Positions 1-9,145 of a stretch of 21,031 bases of DNA are shown here, in pieces. The DNA is taken from the NCBI GenBank assembly GCA_000444245.1, contig ATSW01016795.1, positions 1 through 21,031 on the forward strand, written 5' to 3'. The position numbers and the translations under genes were made by a program. The stretch comes from Botryllus schlosseri (Eukaryota > Chordata > Ascidiacea > Stolidobranchia > Styelidae). Below the pieces are notes generated by a model, which saw only the letters and a list, made by a program, of their open reading frames with translations, was not told where the DNA came from and searched no databases. Position 1 is the first letter of the stretch; each line of letters begins with the position of its first letter.

Positions 1-914
1 ACTCAGCTTGGAGTGACTAATACACTCAGATAAATATCCTTCCGAATAGTGACCAGAATATCAGACCAAATAGTGGGCAGACCTGAATCTTCTTCATTGT
101 TGGTCCGCAAAACCCATATCCGCTTTGTTTCAGACATTCTTCTGCAACTAAATTGCAGTCTACCATAAAATAAGATAACATGGTATTTTACAGATGATTT
201 GAAGTTGAGAAAAGTATTACTGACATTATATACCTTTGAATAATACCTTATGGCTGGAAACTAGATGGGAATATCAGTATTTGTTCACGAATTGCAACCC
301 AACGGCGCTTCTTCAATGGACGATCCAAAACAAGCCGATGTCAATGGTGCAACCAATACATGATTCCCATGAGCATGATAGACAGGTTGTGCAGAGTGAA
401 ATCGTTATGCATGTGGCCTTTATGGGACTGCATTTAAGTACAATTCTGAAATCATGGCTATTTTATTGCAATATATCATCTTTACATGGCCGTTTTCAAC
501 TTATAACGTCACAAAAGCTATAAACCGGTGACGTGGTCAACATTACATATCCAGTAGTAAGGAGAATTGCCCCGTGGATATTTGAGGGGGTTTCGGCGAT
601 AGAAGATCACGACAAAGATGACCAAAATTGTTCATAAAAGTGTTTTTATGTACTAAACCTTCATTTGGGTCACAAGCATCGAAGTTTCCTGACAATTTTT
701 CAAATCTGAACAACCCTAATATGCATATTGCACAAACACAAATCGTATGTGCATCACTCTCTAATTTTTCACGAGGCTGCGCGCACTCCCCAACTCACTG
801 CGCGGTCCCTTGGACAACAGCACGTAACAACTATAAATAACATGGATCCCAACGTCGTGATATCAGGTATTTTCTGGTTTAGATTTCACGACATTCTTCA
901 TATTCGGAAATATA
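1..914. other. unassigned non-coding DNA
   Basis: No gene or element was recognised here. The longest forward frame (236-523) has no recognisable domain and reads like chance coding. A TATAAATA box lies at 832-839, just before an ATG at 841, but that frame runs straight into the minisatellite and is not convincing as a gene. Confidence 0.5.
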
Positions 915-1465
915 CATTCTCTGTAATGTCCATTCTCGGTATTGCCCATTTTCTCTGTAATGACCATTCTCTGTGGTGTCCATTCTCGGTAATGTACATT
1001 CTCTGTAATGTCAATATTCTCGGTAATGTCCATTCTCGGTAATGTCCATTCTCGGTATTGTCAATATTCTCGGTAATGTCCATTCTCTGTGGTGTCAATT
1101 CTCGGTAGCGTCCATTCTCTGTGGTGTCCATTCTCGGTAACGTCCATTCTCTGTGGTGTTCATTCTCGGTAATGTCCATTCTCTGTGGTGTCAATTCTCG
1201 GTAATGTCAATTCTCTGTGGTGTCCATTCTCGGTAATGTCCATTCTCTGTGGTGTCCATTCTCGGTAATGTCCATTCTCTGTGGTGTCAATTCTCGGTAA
1301 TGTCCATTCTCTGTAATGTCAATTCTCGGTAGCGTCAATTCTCTGTGGTGTCCATTCTCGGTAATGTCCATTCTCGGTGGCGTCAATTCTCGCTAATGTC
1401 CATTCTCGGTGGTGTCCATTCTCGGTAATGGCATTCTCGGTAATGGTTTTCTCGGTATTGTCCGG
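915..1465. repeat. 16-bp minisatellite, about 34 units, with 32-bp higher-order alternation
   Basis: The units are variants of CATTCTCGGTAATGTC (type A) and CATTCTCTGTGGTGTC (type B). From about 1082 to 1360 A and B units alternate almost strictly, so the real period there is 32 bp. The outer parts contain runs of A-like units and A/B hybrids such as CTCTGTAATGTC. Substitutions recur at fixed positions (CC/CA at the unit joint, AATG/AGCG/AACG), which suggests spread by unequal exchange or slippage. The array lacks stops in one minus frame only because a 16-bp unit cycles through all three phases every 48 bp; this is not evidence for a protein. Confidence 0.95.
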
Positions 1466-1968
1466 ACACCCATTATTCAAGCTGCTTGGATATACCTTTT
1501 GAGCATCCGGGAAGGAATTGTATTGAACGGCATGATCTTCCCATGTAGCATTTTTCCTTTGGATACAACTTCATCATTTCGTTTATCCTCAAGTACATCC
1601 AGCTTTGCGCTTACAAGAGTAATAAGACGGCGCTTGACAGCCAAGCTAAACCTTAATTTTGACATACTTCAACTGAAAAAAATAATCTTGTTGAAATCTA
1701 ACATTATAGCCTAGTCTGCTTTACCTGAACATTATCATGCGACAGACACATCGAGGTAACTGCGAAAAAGCAAGGCTTGTATGTATGAATACTGCCGAAT
1801 CTCTGCCATACTTCACAACTCTCATTTCATTCATATACAGTTATCTGTACACTATTATACAGCTTATAGAATCTAGATATTGCATGAAAATGATCGAACT
1901 CGGTGGACTTTACAATGTTTCATTCCGGAATAGTTAACCATTAACATCATAAATCCCATTAATATATG
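1466..1968. other. non-coding stretch with one weak exon candidate
   Basis: On the minus strand, 1496-1672 is bounded by a good acceptor (a T-rich tract ending in CAG) and a donor-like AAAAG/GTATAT. It includes a 57-codon frame from an ATG at 1665 that is rich in lysine and arginine. All three frames have a stop if the exon is read from its first base, so it could only be a first coding exon. No family was recognised. The rest of the stretch shows nothing I can name. Confidence 0.25.
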
Positions 1969-2555
1969 TGCACAGCCAGGGCTTTGGAGCCGGAGCCCGG
2001 AGCAGGAGCCCCAGAGCCGTGCATTTTCACCGGAGCCGGAGCTCTACATAAAATTCAGCCGGAGCTGGAGCTCGTAGTTTGAGGAGTAGCTCCGGCTCCG
2101 ACCTATTTCATAAGATGCTATTATGTATGCAACAACCACATCTGCTGATTTATCCTAATTGAACAGCAGGCCAGAATTTTAATGCTGTGCACAGCAATGG
2201 CCAGGCCGTGTTATTTTTGGCATATGCCAAAACTGCCAAAAATAACTTATTTTTGGCATTTTTCGATTTATATTCTTGGCAGTTTTGGCATCGTCCTCTA
2301 AATAGATAGTTTCAGACTCAAATTAGTCACAAAAACGCTTTATTTGGGCCAGTTTGCCAAAAGACACCACAAAATGCGCAGCATCCACTGATATTCAGTG
2401 CCAACAAACAATATTAGGAAGAAAAAATCTAGCAATTTCATACGTTAATAATATTAAACGAAGCCACAAAATGTGCCATATCCATCAGAATCGGTGCCAA
2501 TAAGCAAAAAAAACAAAGAAAGAGAAGCCTAACAAACACGCTCAACACCTGATTG

Positions 2556-2943
2556 TTACAGCTGTTGAATAGACCTAAATCGTTTGCACTGTAACAATGC
2601 TTCCAAGCTCAGGTCAGTCAAGTTTCTCCTAAATTCATTTCTAGCCCAGCGTATCTGGGAAATATCGGCTTCAACAGTAGCCGATGAGCGAATGAATGTT
2701 GCCAGTCATCCACAAAAGATTTTGATAGCTTCAAAATCTTTGGAGGGCCGAACCGGCTTCCATGCACCATGAAAAGAGATCACTTCGCCAGTGCCATCGA
2801 TCTCATCACGGAAAGAATTTTCTTCCTGATACTTTTCCAGGCGTTTTCTGTGTTGTCTCTCAACACATTCTATTTAGTAGCCCGACTATCCCATCTCCTT
2901 CAGTCTATCGAGATATTTTCGAAGGACTTTTGTCACTTCAGGT
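2556..2943 (-). pseudogene. hAT-like transposase, C-terminal fragment, decayed
   Basis: One minus-strand frame reads a continuous protein-like stretch of about 128 codons ending in TAA at 2558-2556, interrupted by three in-frame stops. Near the C-terminus it contains SSATVEADISQIRW followed by ARNEFRRNLTDLSLEALLQC. This has the layout of the hAT C-terminal dimerisation region: a small-residue, valine, glutamate start, then a basic segment, then an LEALL helix. A charged upstream stretch (VERQHRKRLEKYQEEN) may form a coiled coil. In the family this region lets transposase monomers pair at the transposon ends. The N-terminal zinc finger and catalytic core were not found, so the copy cannot make active enzyme. 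Confidence 0.7.
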
Positions 2944-3445
2944 GGCTTTAATATTACCTACTCGCATGGAACAGTCCTGGGAAGGTTAGCTTGTTTAAGA
3001 ACATTGACGCAACAAGACTGTCTGGCAAAACGAGAATATGCAGCTCAGAAATAGCCAGACAGTTTGCTGCGTCACAATGTTCAACTCGATCACGATGCAA
3101 AAATTGTGGTCGATTTTGGGGGTTCCATTTCCATGAGCAGAATATAATTTATATTTTAATAATCAGTACAGCGGCAGCTTATTTATACCCGTTTTATCAA
3201 ATTTGGTGCTCGACAAGCCGGTCAAAAATTGTCGTAAAATTGCCTTTGGACAAATGGAAAGAATGACGTAAACGAAATGCAGTCAGCCGTTCAATCTAGC
3301 TGTGCCCACACCATTTCAAACGCCATGCTTTCATCCGTAATGGGTGGTCTGGACCCAGATTGAAAAACCTGCCTCTAACACACGCTCTTCTTGCTTGTAA
3401 GGCGGTCCTGTCAGCACAACAACACGAACGAAATACACTATTTGG

Positions 3446-3557
3446 CAGGCCGTGTTATTTTTGGCATCTGCCAAATATTGCTTATTTTGGGCATTTTCCA
3501 ATTTTTTTTGGCAGTTTTGGCCTCTGGCTCCTGAAATGCCAAAAATAACACGGCCTG
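3446..3557. repeat. 112-bp MITE-like unit sharing the right end of the nested hAT
   Basis: It begins with the same 22 bases as position 2202 and ends with their reverse complement, so it is a complete short inverted-repeat unit on its own. Its interior resembles the first 90 bp at 2202 (TTTGGCA motifs, TTTTTGGCAGTTTTGGC). The 8 bases before 3446 are CTATTTGG and do not match GCAATGGC after 3557, so it shows no target duplication of its own. It may be a MITE fused to, or converted with, the end of the larger element. Confidence 0.75.
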
Positions 3558-3753
3558 GCAATGGCATATAGTAAAGTGCGCTCTACTGCGACCATGATGT
3601 TGTCGACAATTGACAAGTATTCAGTATGAAGTCACAAGCCGGCATGGCAGCACCTATATCTCTTTGTTGCTACATCGGATGTTACTGACAGCTGAGAGAC
3701 TCTAGATTACTATAGATAACTAACCTATGGGTAGATGAGTAATCTATATAGAC

Positions 3754-4396
3754 CAGAAATGGCCAACCTCTTCGGCTAAAGGGGCACATGCAATTGACGA
3801 CCGAGTGCGCGGTCCACTTGCCACGCCAAGCGGTTAAGATTTTATAAGTTTATAAATAAACTAGGTGAGTATTGCGGGTCTATTGTATACCACCCGATAA
3901 GCTCAGTTTGTAAGGACACGACTATTCGGCGTCTGGACACATCGATGTCGAAGGTCTCCGATAATATGCGACAATCATTTTGTGCCTACATTTTACCGTC
4001 GACGATTTTTATGCGAGCGCGAACGCGATTAGACTTATTCTCCCGTAATTGCGAACACAGTTAGACTCAATCGTGTAAATTAGGCGTTCTTTCATTTTCA
4101 GTAAGGGGGGTAGGCTACCAACAAAGAAATCGTGTGACACTTAAACACGCAAAGCGTGAAGAAAAATTTCGCTACTATTTCAGTCTATTGTAATGTACGA
4201 CGATTTACTGAAAATGTGACTGGACCCCGAATCTGCCAATGCGTCGGACCTGATATTTTAGTCATCAACATCCCAAGTGTTGCAGCCAGAATTGTAATTT
4301 TTGGTTGACATTGCAAGTTCTGAGCAATTCATTTTCGACAATATAATAGGAAATTACCTCGCGGGCCACATTTGGCCCACGGGTTGGCCATCCCTG
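3754..4396. mobile_element. second hAT nested in the outer hAT, non-autonomous, 643 bp
   Basis: The left end is CAGAAATGGCCAACC at 3754-3768. The right end at 4382-4396 is the reverse complement of CAGGGATGGCCAACC, so 13 of 15 bases match. An exact 8-bp duplication ATATAGAC lies at 3746-3753 and 4397-4404. The right end continues with GGGCCACATTTGGCCCACGG, typical of the large hAT group whose ends read CAGGGATGG followed by GGCCCGC-type motifs. No transposase reading was found inside. Confidence 0.93.
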
Positions 4397-4563
4397 ATAT
4401 AGACAGAACCATTCGATAATTTCAGAGCCGGAGCTGGAGCCGGAGCAGTGGTAATAATGCGGCTCCGGAGCTGGAGCCTGAGGTAATCTATGACAGAAGA
4501 GAGCTCCGGAGCCGGAGCTGGAGCAGTTTAAATTTACGGCTGCTCCAAAGCCCTGTGCACAGC

Positions 4564-4837
4564 CTATCAACCTGCAGCATACTACCAGAAAAGTCAGTGC
4601 AAAGCGTTCGAGTAAAGCCTTGAGACTGCCCCCGGCTCGACTCAGAAAACGGGCACTCGACTGCCAAATTCTCAGCTCGACAGCTACCGCGCATCGTCTC
4701 TGAACATCAAACAGCTCAAAGTCGAGCTCGATAAACCGCAAAGTACGACTCCAGCCGTGCTCAAACTCATTCTTGAGTTGCGCTCTCTGAATACCGATTG
4801 GTACGCAATTTTGACGCAAAGTGAGTTTGAGCACTGA
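4564..4837. other. short unassigned segment between the hAT and the Penelope-like element
   Basis: A 73-codon frame is open on the plus strand at 4616-4834 (contains LKVELDKPQS and LELRSLNTDWY). A long minus-strand frame overlaps it. I recognise neither. The segment may be an older element truncated by the Penelope-like insertion. Confidence 0.3.
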
Positions 4838-5398
4838 GTCAGGTTTCTTCAATACGGGCCCATTAGTCTTTTCACGAACGTACCGTTGAAAGAGACAATT
4901 GATATCTGTGCTTGCGCGCTATACGATACTGATTTGCCACCACTTCTTTTCTCGCGTAAAGTTTTGGTTGAACTCTTGAATATGGCCACTTGCTCTGTTG
5001 AATTTAGTTTTATTGATACTATGTACAGACAAAGCAATGGCTTAGCGATGGGATCCCCTCTCGACCCGATGGTAGCAAATATATTTGTGGGATTCTATGA
5101 GAACAAATTGTTCACAGCTGATACAATCAAAAAACCCATATCATCGATACTGGACGACAACTTCGTCATCTGCGATAACGAGGCAGAGTTTGACGATTTT
5201 CTGAATAACTTGAATGCGCTTCATCCTTCATTGAAATTCACATTTGAAAAAGAGTGCGACAGCTCGTTACCGTTCTTTGACGTTCTTGTAGAGAAACGGG
5301 GTATCAACATCGTTACTTCGGTGTACCGGAAACCAACATCTACCGGACAATATCTGCGTTGGAATTCGTTCAGCAAAACCGCCTTAAACTCAATTTAA
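4838..5398 (+). pseudogene. Penelope-like reverse transcriptase, C-terminal two-thirds
   Basis: The frame is open from 4838. The ATG-less stretch before 4886 belongs to the domain, because it reads SLFTNVPLKETI, a very conserved Penelope-like block just after motif A. Further motifs follow: QSNGLAMGSPLDP (motif B, from 5030), ILDDNFV with the catalytic DD pair (motif C, about 5153-5158), LNALHPSLKFTFE, LPFFDV and VYRKPTSTGQYLRW. In active relatives the enzyme copies element RNA into DNA at a nicked chromosomal target. The residues normally holding the motif A aspartate are replaced by unrelated sequence at the 5' junction, so this copy should be inactive. Confidence 0.9.
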
Positions 5399-5420
5399 TT
5401 GGAACATTGGACATAAAGCA

Positions 5421-6140
5421 TTGATGATCTGTTCGGATGTAAAATTAAACTCGGAGCTCAAATATATCCGGAAAATTTTAATTAATAACGGTTACCCGGG
5501 ACATATCATCAAGCATTCTATGGACAGAAAACTCAACAATTCCGATGTCAGCGATTCCCAAAACACAAACGAACGCCCTGAGAATAAGGTATACATACAT
5601 TTATCGTGGTTGGGTCCCATCTCTTCTCGTTTTGAAAAACAGTTGATCTCCTCCGTAGAACGTTGTTACCACAACGTCAAAACGAATGATGTATTCACCA
5701 CCAAACAACTACACCCTGCAACGCGCGAAGATGTTATTGCCGCTTCTCAACAAAGCAATATCATTTACGAATTTAAATGCCACTGTGATTGTCGGTATGT
5801 AGGAAGAACAACTCAGCGCTTGCTGGAATGTATCAAACAACATGTACCGCGCGTTATTAGACTTCGTGCATTAAATTCCCAGGGACAGGCCGCTGAAACT
5901 GAAACTTACCTAAGGGTGTTGGAACACAATCCGGCCGTGACAATGAACACTGCCATTGTCATGCATTTAGCTGAGCATGCTACTTGCCTCAATAACTATA
6001 GTGACGACTGATGCTCAATTTTTGGTAGAGGCCGCACACTTTTCCACTCGTCCGTGCTGGAATCGACATTCATTAAGATCCATCAACCACGCTTATGCCA
6101 GCAGAAGGAACGTTTGTATCAGCTAAAAATTGGCCACTAG
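5421..6140 (+). pseudogene. Penelope-like GIY-YIG endonuclease domain
   Basis: The frame starts with ICSDVKLNSELKYIRKILIN, which normally links the polymerase to the endonuclease in these elements. The GIY-YIG module follows near residues 110-150: IIYEFKCHCDCRYVGRT (the GIY and YIG strands, here IIY and YVG) and then QRLLECIKQHVP. The CHCDC cysteines fit the zinc-binding-like insert of Penelope-like nucleases. In the family this domain nicks target DNA to prime reverse transcription. The first open segment stops at 6011, but similar sequence (TLFHSSVLESTFIKI) continues in the same frame to about 6140. Confidence 0.88.
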
Positions 6141-6300
6141 CTGCACTAGCGGTTTGTTTGCACTTGATGTTGTTTTGTTTCTATGACGTCACAATTGACT
6201 GTATGCAATGTTGTTATATGCAAGTTTTTTAAATGGTATTTATGCCGACGATTACCCCTGAAGAGTGTTGGCTCGAAAAGCTTCTAGATTTTGATATATT

Positions 6301-6700
6301 TCTAATATGAATATATCATTAAAATGTATAACAAGTAATTTGTGAGGCACTACACTTCGCCCAGATTAGGACTGTTACTCTACTTCGTACTGAATTAAAA
6401 ATTACTTTACTTCACTCGTCTCAAGACTACAAAAGTATGATTAATTTGCCCCTTAGTTGATACCCTGTCGTGACGTCGCAATCGAAGTTTTATTACAAAT
6501 GTCAAAGAGTCTTGAAAAGCACAGACAACCATTAATGGAAAATGATATCTCAATCGAAAGTTTATTGAATAAAAAAATTGTCCCCAAAGAAATAAGACAA
6601 CGATATAAGTATTGTATGCATTTTCGTTATAGATATTCCTTGTTCTCGCGAAGAATTCGAATGTCACGTTTCTCCGATGAAATGTATTCCTAGTACTTAC
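6301..6700. other. non-coding stretch; probably intron or intergenic
   Basis: A minus-strand open frame continues through 6407-6700 from the candidate exon at 6701-6856. Past the GTAAGT donor it loses protein-like character, so I read it as intron read-through. Nothing else was recognised. Confidence 0.35.
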
Positions 6701-6856
6701 TTCTGCGATGGAGATGAGCAATGCAGGTACCGTATACTTATTCAACAGCGTAAACTTATCATCACGGCGCATGCTGGATCGCATGAACAGAACGCCAGCC
6801 ATTTCTTTGTTGTATAGCTTCGGTAGGATTTTCAATTTTACAACATAAGGTGCGTT
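6701..6856 (-). CDS. candidate internal exon of an unidentified host gene
   Basis: On the minus strand this segment follows CCATACAG (acceptor) and ends at GCAGAA/GTAAGT, a strong donor. It is 156 bp, exactly 52 codons, and open in phase 0, with residues such as NAPYVVKLKILPKLYNKEM and RRDDKFTLLNKYTVP. The pyrimidine tract before the acceptor is weak. It lies 438 bp downstream, on the same strand, of another phase-0 exon candidate (7295-7558), so the two would splice without a frame change. No family was recognised; this could still be a decayed gene or a chance frame. Confidence 0.42.
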
Positions 6857-7294
6857 CTGTATGGTACTGACATCACGGGAACTTGAGACGTACTTTATTC
6901 TATGTACATGAATGTTATAATGCCTTAGGACTTTCACCAATTCGCATATACCTATTCACGCCGTGTAAAGAGGATAGGGAGATTCATACAATTCCAATAC
7001 TATTTTGTGTAAGTGAAATATACACCTGTCCAAGTTCATGCTCGCATAAAAATATTGGTTTCGATATATTGGCGTGTTACTGATAGCAAAAACTGTAATT
7101 TGAAACTCCTGGTTTATTGATTTTACCAATTGGTATGATAAAAAATTTATTCATTTTTCACTGCAGGGGGTCAGTTTGGTATTGCGTGGGCCTATCTGAT
7201 TTTTTAAACTACATACGATAACTTGTCATACTGGCCATGTTGTTAGAGATAGTACTATACAATAATTTATTATTAGTTCGTTTGTAGTAGCTAC

Positions 7295-7558
7295 CTCTAA
7301 TATATTGCTTAAAGGTCCTTTTACAATAGTAATAGTAGAACTGTTGACTCCCGACTCTCCCGACGACGCGCAACCTGTCGTCTCGGTATTGTTCCGGAAA
7401 AATAAGACTGGCTTATCCATCAAATGTACGTCAATGTCAGAATGTATGGCAATTGTCAGTCCAAATTTAAGTCTAAGGGGATGAATCAATACCGACCTTT
7501 CCCTCAAGCCTGACGCACCTGTTATAATGAATTTAGCTTCATACTGTTTTATAGAGCA
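7295..7558 (-). CDS. candidate internal exon of an unidentified host gene, 88 codons
   Basis: On the minus strand the segment follows ATCGTTTACAG and ends at TTAGAG/GTAGCT. It is 264 bp, exactly 88 codons, open in phase 0. The reading starts CSIKQYEAKFIITGASGLRE and contains LIHPLRLKFGL and LMDKPVLFFRNNTETTGC. Two N-glycosylation sequons (NNT, NSS) and two cysteines would suit an extracellular or luminal domain, but that is inference. The surrounding open frame extends 7226-7576 only by reading into flanking introns. Its symmetrical phase matches the 6701-6856 candidate. No homologous family was recognised. Confidence 0.45.
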
Positions 7559-7576
7559 CTGTAAACGATGTACCAT

Positions 7577-7900
7577 GCCACAGGCGTGATAATTGGTTTA
7601 CTACTGTTGATCTAAAATGTATATTTGAAATCTAGTTGACGACCAACTCAAGACGGGTCGTGGCCACTTTTCAAATTTCGGTCCGCATGAATTCAATATC
7701 GTCATAAAATAGGACACACCAATCAACAAGCACGTTTTTAACACTTTACGTCAGTATAATGTTTTACTCTCTAAACATGGGTGACAGGCATAATCACCAT
7801 GAAAGGAATAATATATTTCCCGAAATACCAATTCAGCGAATTATGTCCTGACGATCACCTTCATTCTATTTTGAATTATCAGTTACGTACCAGACAACAC
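7577..7900. other. unassigned non-coding DNA
   Basis: No coding frame, repeat or element was recognised. If the exon pair downstream is real, this would be intron or 5' flank of that minus-strand gene. Confidence 0.4.
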
Positions 7901-7902
7901 CG

Positions 7903-8085
7903 CGGTGAGATAGCATAGTGGTATAATCCACAGCTGCAACACCAATGAGTTGCGGGTTCTAGTCTGCCAAGGGTTTACTCCAGAATTCCTACCTGAGTGT
8001 TGCAGGTTTTCTAGCCATATCATCCGTGTAAACGGCATCTTATAAAAGCCTAGAAATGGGCCGGGCTACAAGCAGGCAGCTACGG
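7903..8085 (+). repeat. tRNA-derived SINE-like unit
   Basis: An A-box match TAGCATAGTGG at 7911-7921 and a B-box match GGTTCTAGTCT at 7955-7965 are 44 bp apart start to start, the spacing found in tRNA genes. A GCGG/CTGC arm encloses the B-box loop, as in a T arm. I could not fold a convincing anticodon arm, and a non-tRNA body follows (8000-8085), so a SINE head or tRNA pseudogene fits better than a working tRNA. The 3' limit is a guess; no tail or flanking duplication was seen. Confidence 0.42.
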
Positions 8086-9137
8086 AATAGAGATGGGAGA
8101 AAATTGGCATATTGTAAATTACGATAGTAGTTGACAAACACCATGAATACCGCATACAACAACACCGAGCTGACAACAGTTTAAGCGACGAAAGAATCGA
8201 AACCTGGGTCAGCTACACATTGTTATTGCAGAAAAACCAACTCTTCATGAAGCTTGATCTTGTTGTGAAGCCCTAGGTCGATTTTTAGCGTCTTGGTCTT
8301 GGCCGTGTCTGAGCCATTCCACATGAAGGCAACAATGATGATCGGATGTGGAATCTTGAGGATTCAAATCTGTCCGACAGGTTGCGCGACTGTGAAACTA
8401 TTCGTCCGAATCCGTAGAATTTCATCCAACTATCAGACTATAAGTGAAAATCTTGTCTATGAATACGAAAGCCCCGTATCGAATAACGTCATCGCAGAAA
8501 ATCAATTGTGCAGCTGAACTAAAATACTCTTCTGCACGAGAATATCACTAATAGTGATATTAGAATGAACAAAAATATCGTAATCGTAATTTTTATTATA
8601 GGCAGGTTAACGCAACTAACGCTACTAGATTGAAGTAGGTGTGTGAATGAAGGTTGCACCTCGCATCGTGAGCAAATGAAAAAGAAGATATAATTAGACA
8701 ATTAACACATAAAACAACTAAGCTTTGAACCATATTACCTAATAAATTTATATAAATAATAAAAGCCAATTGTTACACTAGAATTTCGCAATTATAAGAG
8801 AGTAAACATTGGATGCAGATTATCCGCATTTTGCCCACTGTAACTGTTAGGAGGCAAGAAAGCTTGTTTACCAGCAACTAGCTGATGTAATGCTTATAAT
8901 AGGCCTACTTTTGATAAATTAGATCGACGTTCTGGGCCCCAATGCTTATAGTTGACTCACACATAATGTCCATGTCATATTTATCATGCTGTACCAGAAT
9001 AGCTGTCTACAATCGCCGAGGTATAAACTTGTGTTGTTTCACTTGAACACAGTAATTACTGCATTTGATAACTTCCGTGTATCATAAACCTGGGTGCAAT
9101 ATCTCCATACTTCACTCTCGCTGTGTTATCATGATTA
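8086..9137. other. non-coding stretch with a small perfect hairpin
   Basis: No gene was recognised. Positions 8541-8561 form a perfect palindrome with 10-bp arms (AATATCACTA and its complement) around one base. A possible hAT-like start TAGAGATGGGAG lies at 8088, but no matching end was found. Confidence 0.4.
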
Positions 9138-9145
9138 CTGCCAAG

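Larger units (their letters stand above)
2202..3557 (-). mobile_element. hAT-type transposon nested in the outer hAT, carrying a decayed transposase
   Basis: A 22-bp perfect terminal inverted repeat begins CAGGCCGTGTTATTTTTGGC at 2202 and is mirrored at 3536-3557. An exact 8-bp duplication GCAATGGC lies at 2194-2201 and 3558-3565. Short TTTGGCA motifs recur in both ends. The element lies in the left native part of the 1977-4555 hAT, so it inserted later. A transposase remnant is read on the minus strand. A third copy of the terminal sequence occurs internally at 3446, so the right end has a composite structure. Confidence 0.93.
1977..4555. mobile_element. hAT DNA transposon (outer), non-autonomous, split by two later hATs
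   Basis: The ends are CAGGGCTTTGGAGC at 1977-1990 and its exact reverse complement at 4542-4555. They are flanked by an exact 8-bp duplication, TGCACAGC, at 1969-1976 and 4556-4563, the hallmark of hAT integration. Both ends carry many GGAGCCGGAGCT-type motifs (1985-2100 and 4425-4530), probably subterminal transposase-binding repeats. Removing the two nested insertions and their duplications leaves only about 564 bp of native sequence with no coding potential, so this is a short non-autonomous element. Conserved hAT traits are the CAG start and 8-bp target duplication; the binding-site role of the repeats is inferred. Confidence 0.93.
4838..6300 (+). mobile_element. Penelope-like retroelement, 5'-truncated and broken
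   Basis: Two adjacent reading frames carry the two signature enzymes of Penelope-like elements in the expected order: reverse transcriptase, then a GIY-YIG endonuclease. The N-terminal part of the reverse transcriptase is missing and the similarity starts abruptly near 4850, as expected for 5' truncation during target-primed reverse transcription. The two domains now lie in different frames, and similarity continues past the end of the second open frame to about 6140, so the copy is inactive. The tail (6240-6290) has a conserved-looking CCCCTGAAGAGTGTTGGCTC segment. The exact 3' end and target duplication could not be located. Confidence 0.88.

Noticed and set aside
728-1042. Plus-strand frame downstream of a TATAAATA box
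   Set aside because: It reads into the minisatellite and has no recognisable protein features.
898-1194. 98-codon minus-strand frame with repeated TENGHHREW-like residues
   Set aside because: It is the translation of the 16-bp minisatellite. The unit length is not a codon multiple and the frame is open only because the units lack stops.
915-1465. CRISPR array
   Set aside because: Units are 16 bp with no unique spacers, and the window is animal DNA.
4265-4852. 195-codon minus-strand frame
   Set aside because: It crosses the ends of two hAT elements and their duplications, so it cannot be a single old gene; it is a GC-rich repeat artefact.
8293-8517. Plus-strand 74-codon frame as an exon
   Set aside because: The plausible splice-bounded segment is 92 bp with no supporting neighbour exon, and no family was recognised.
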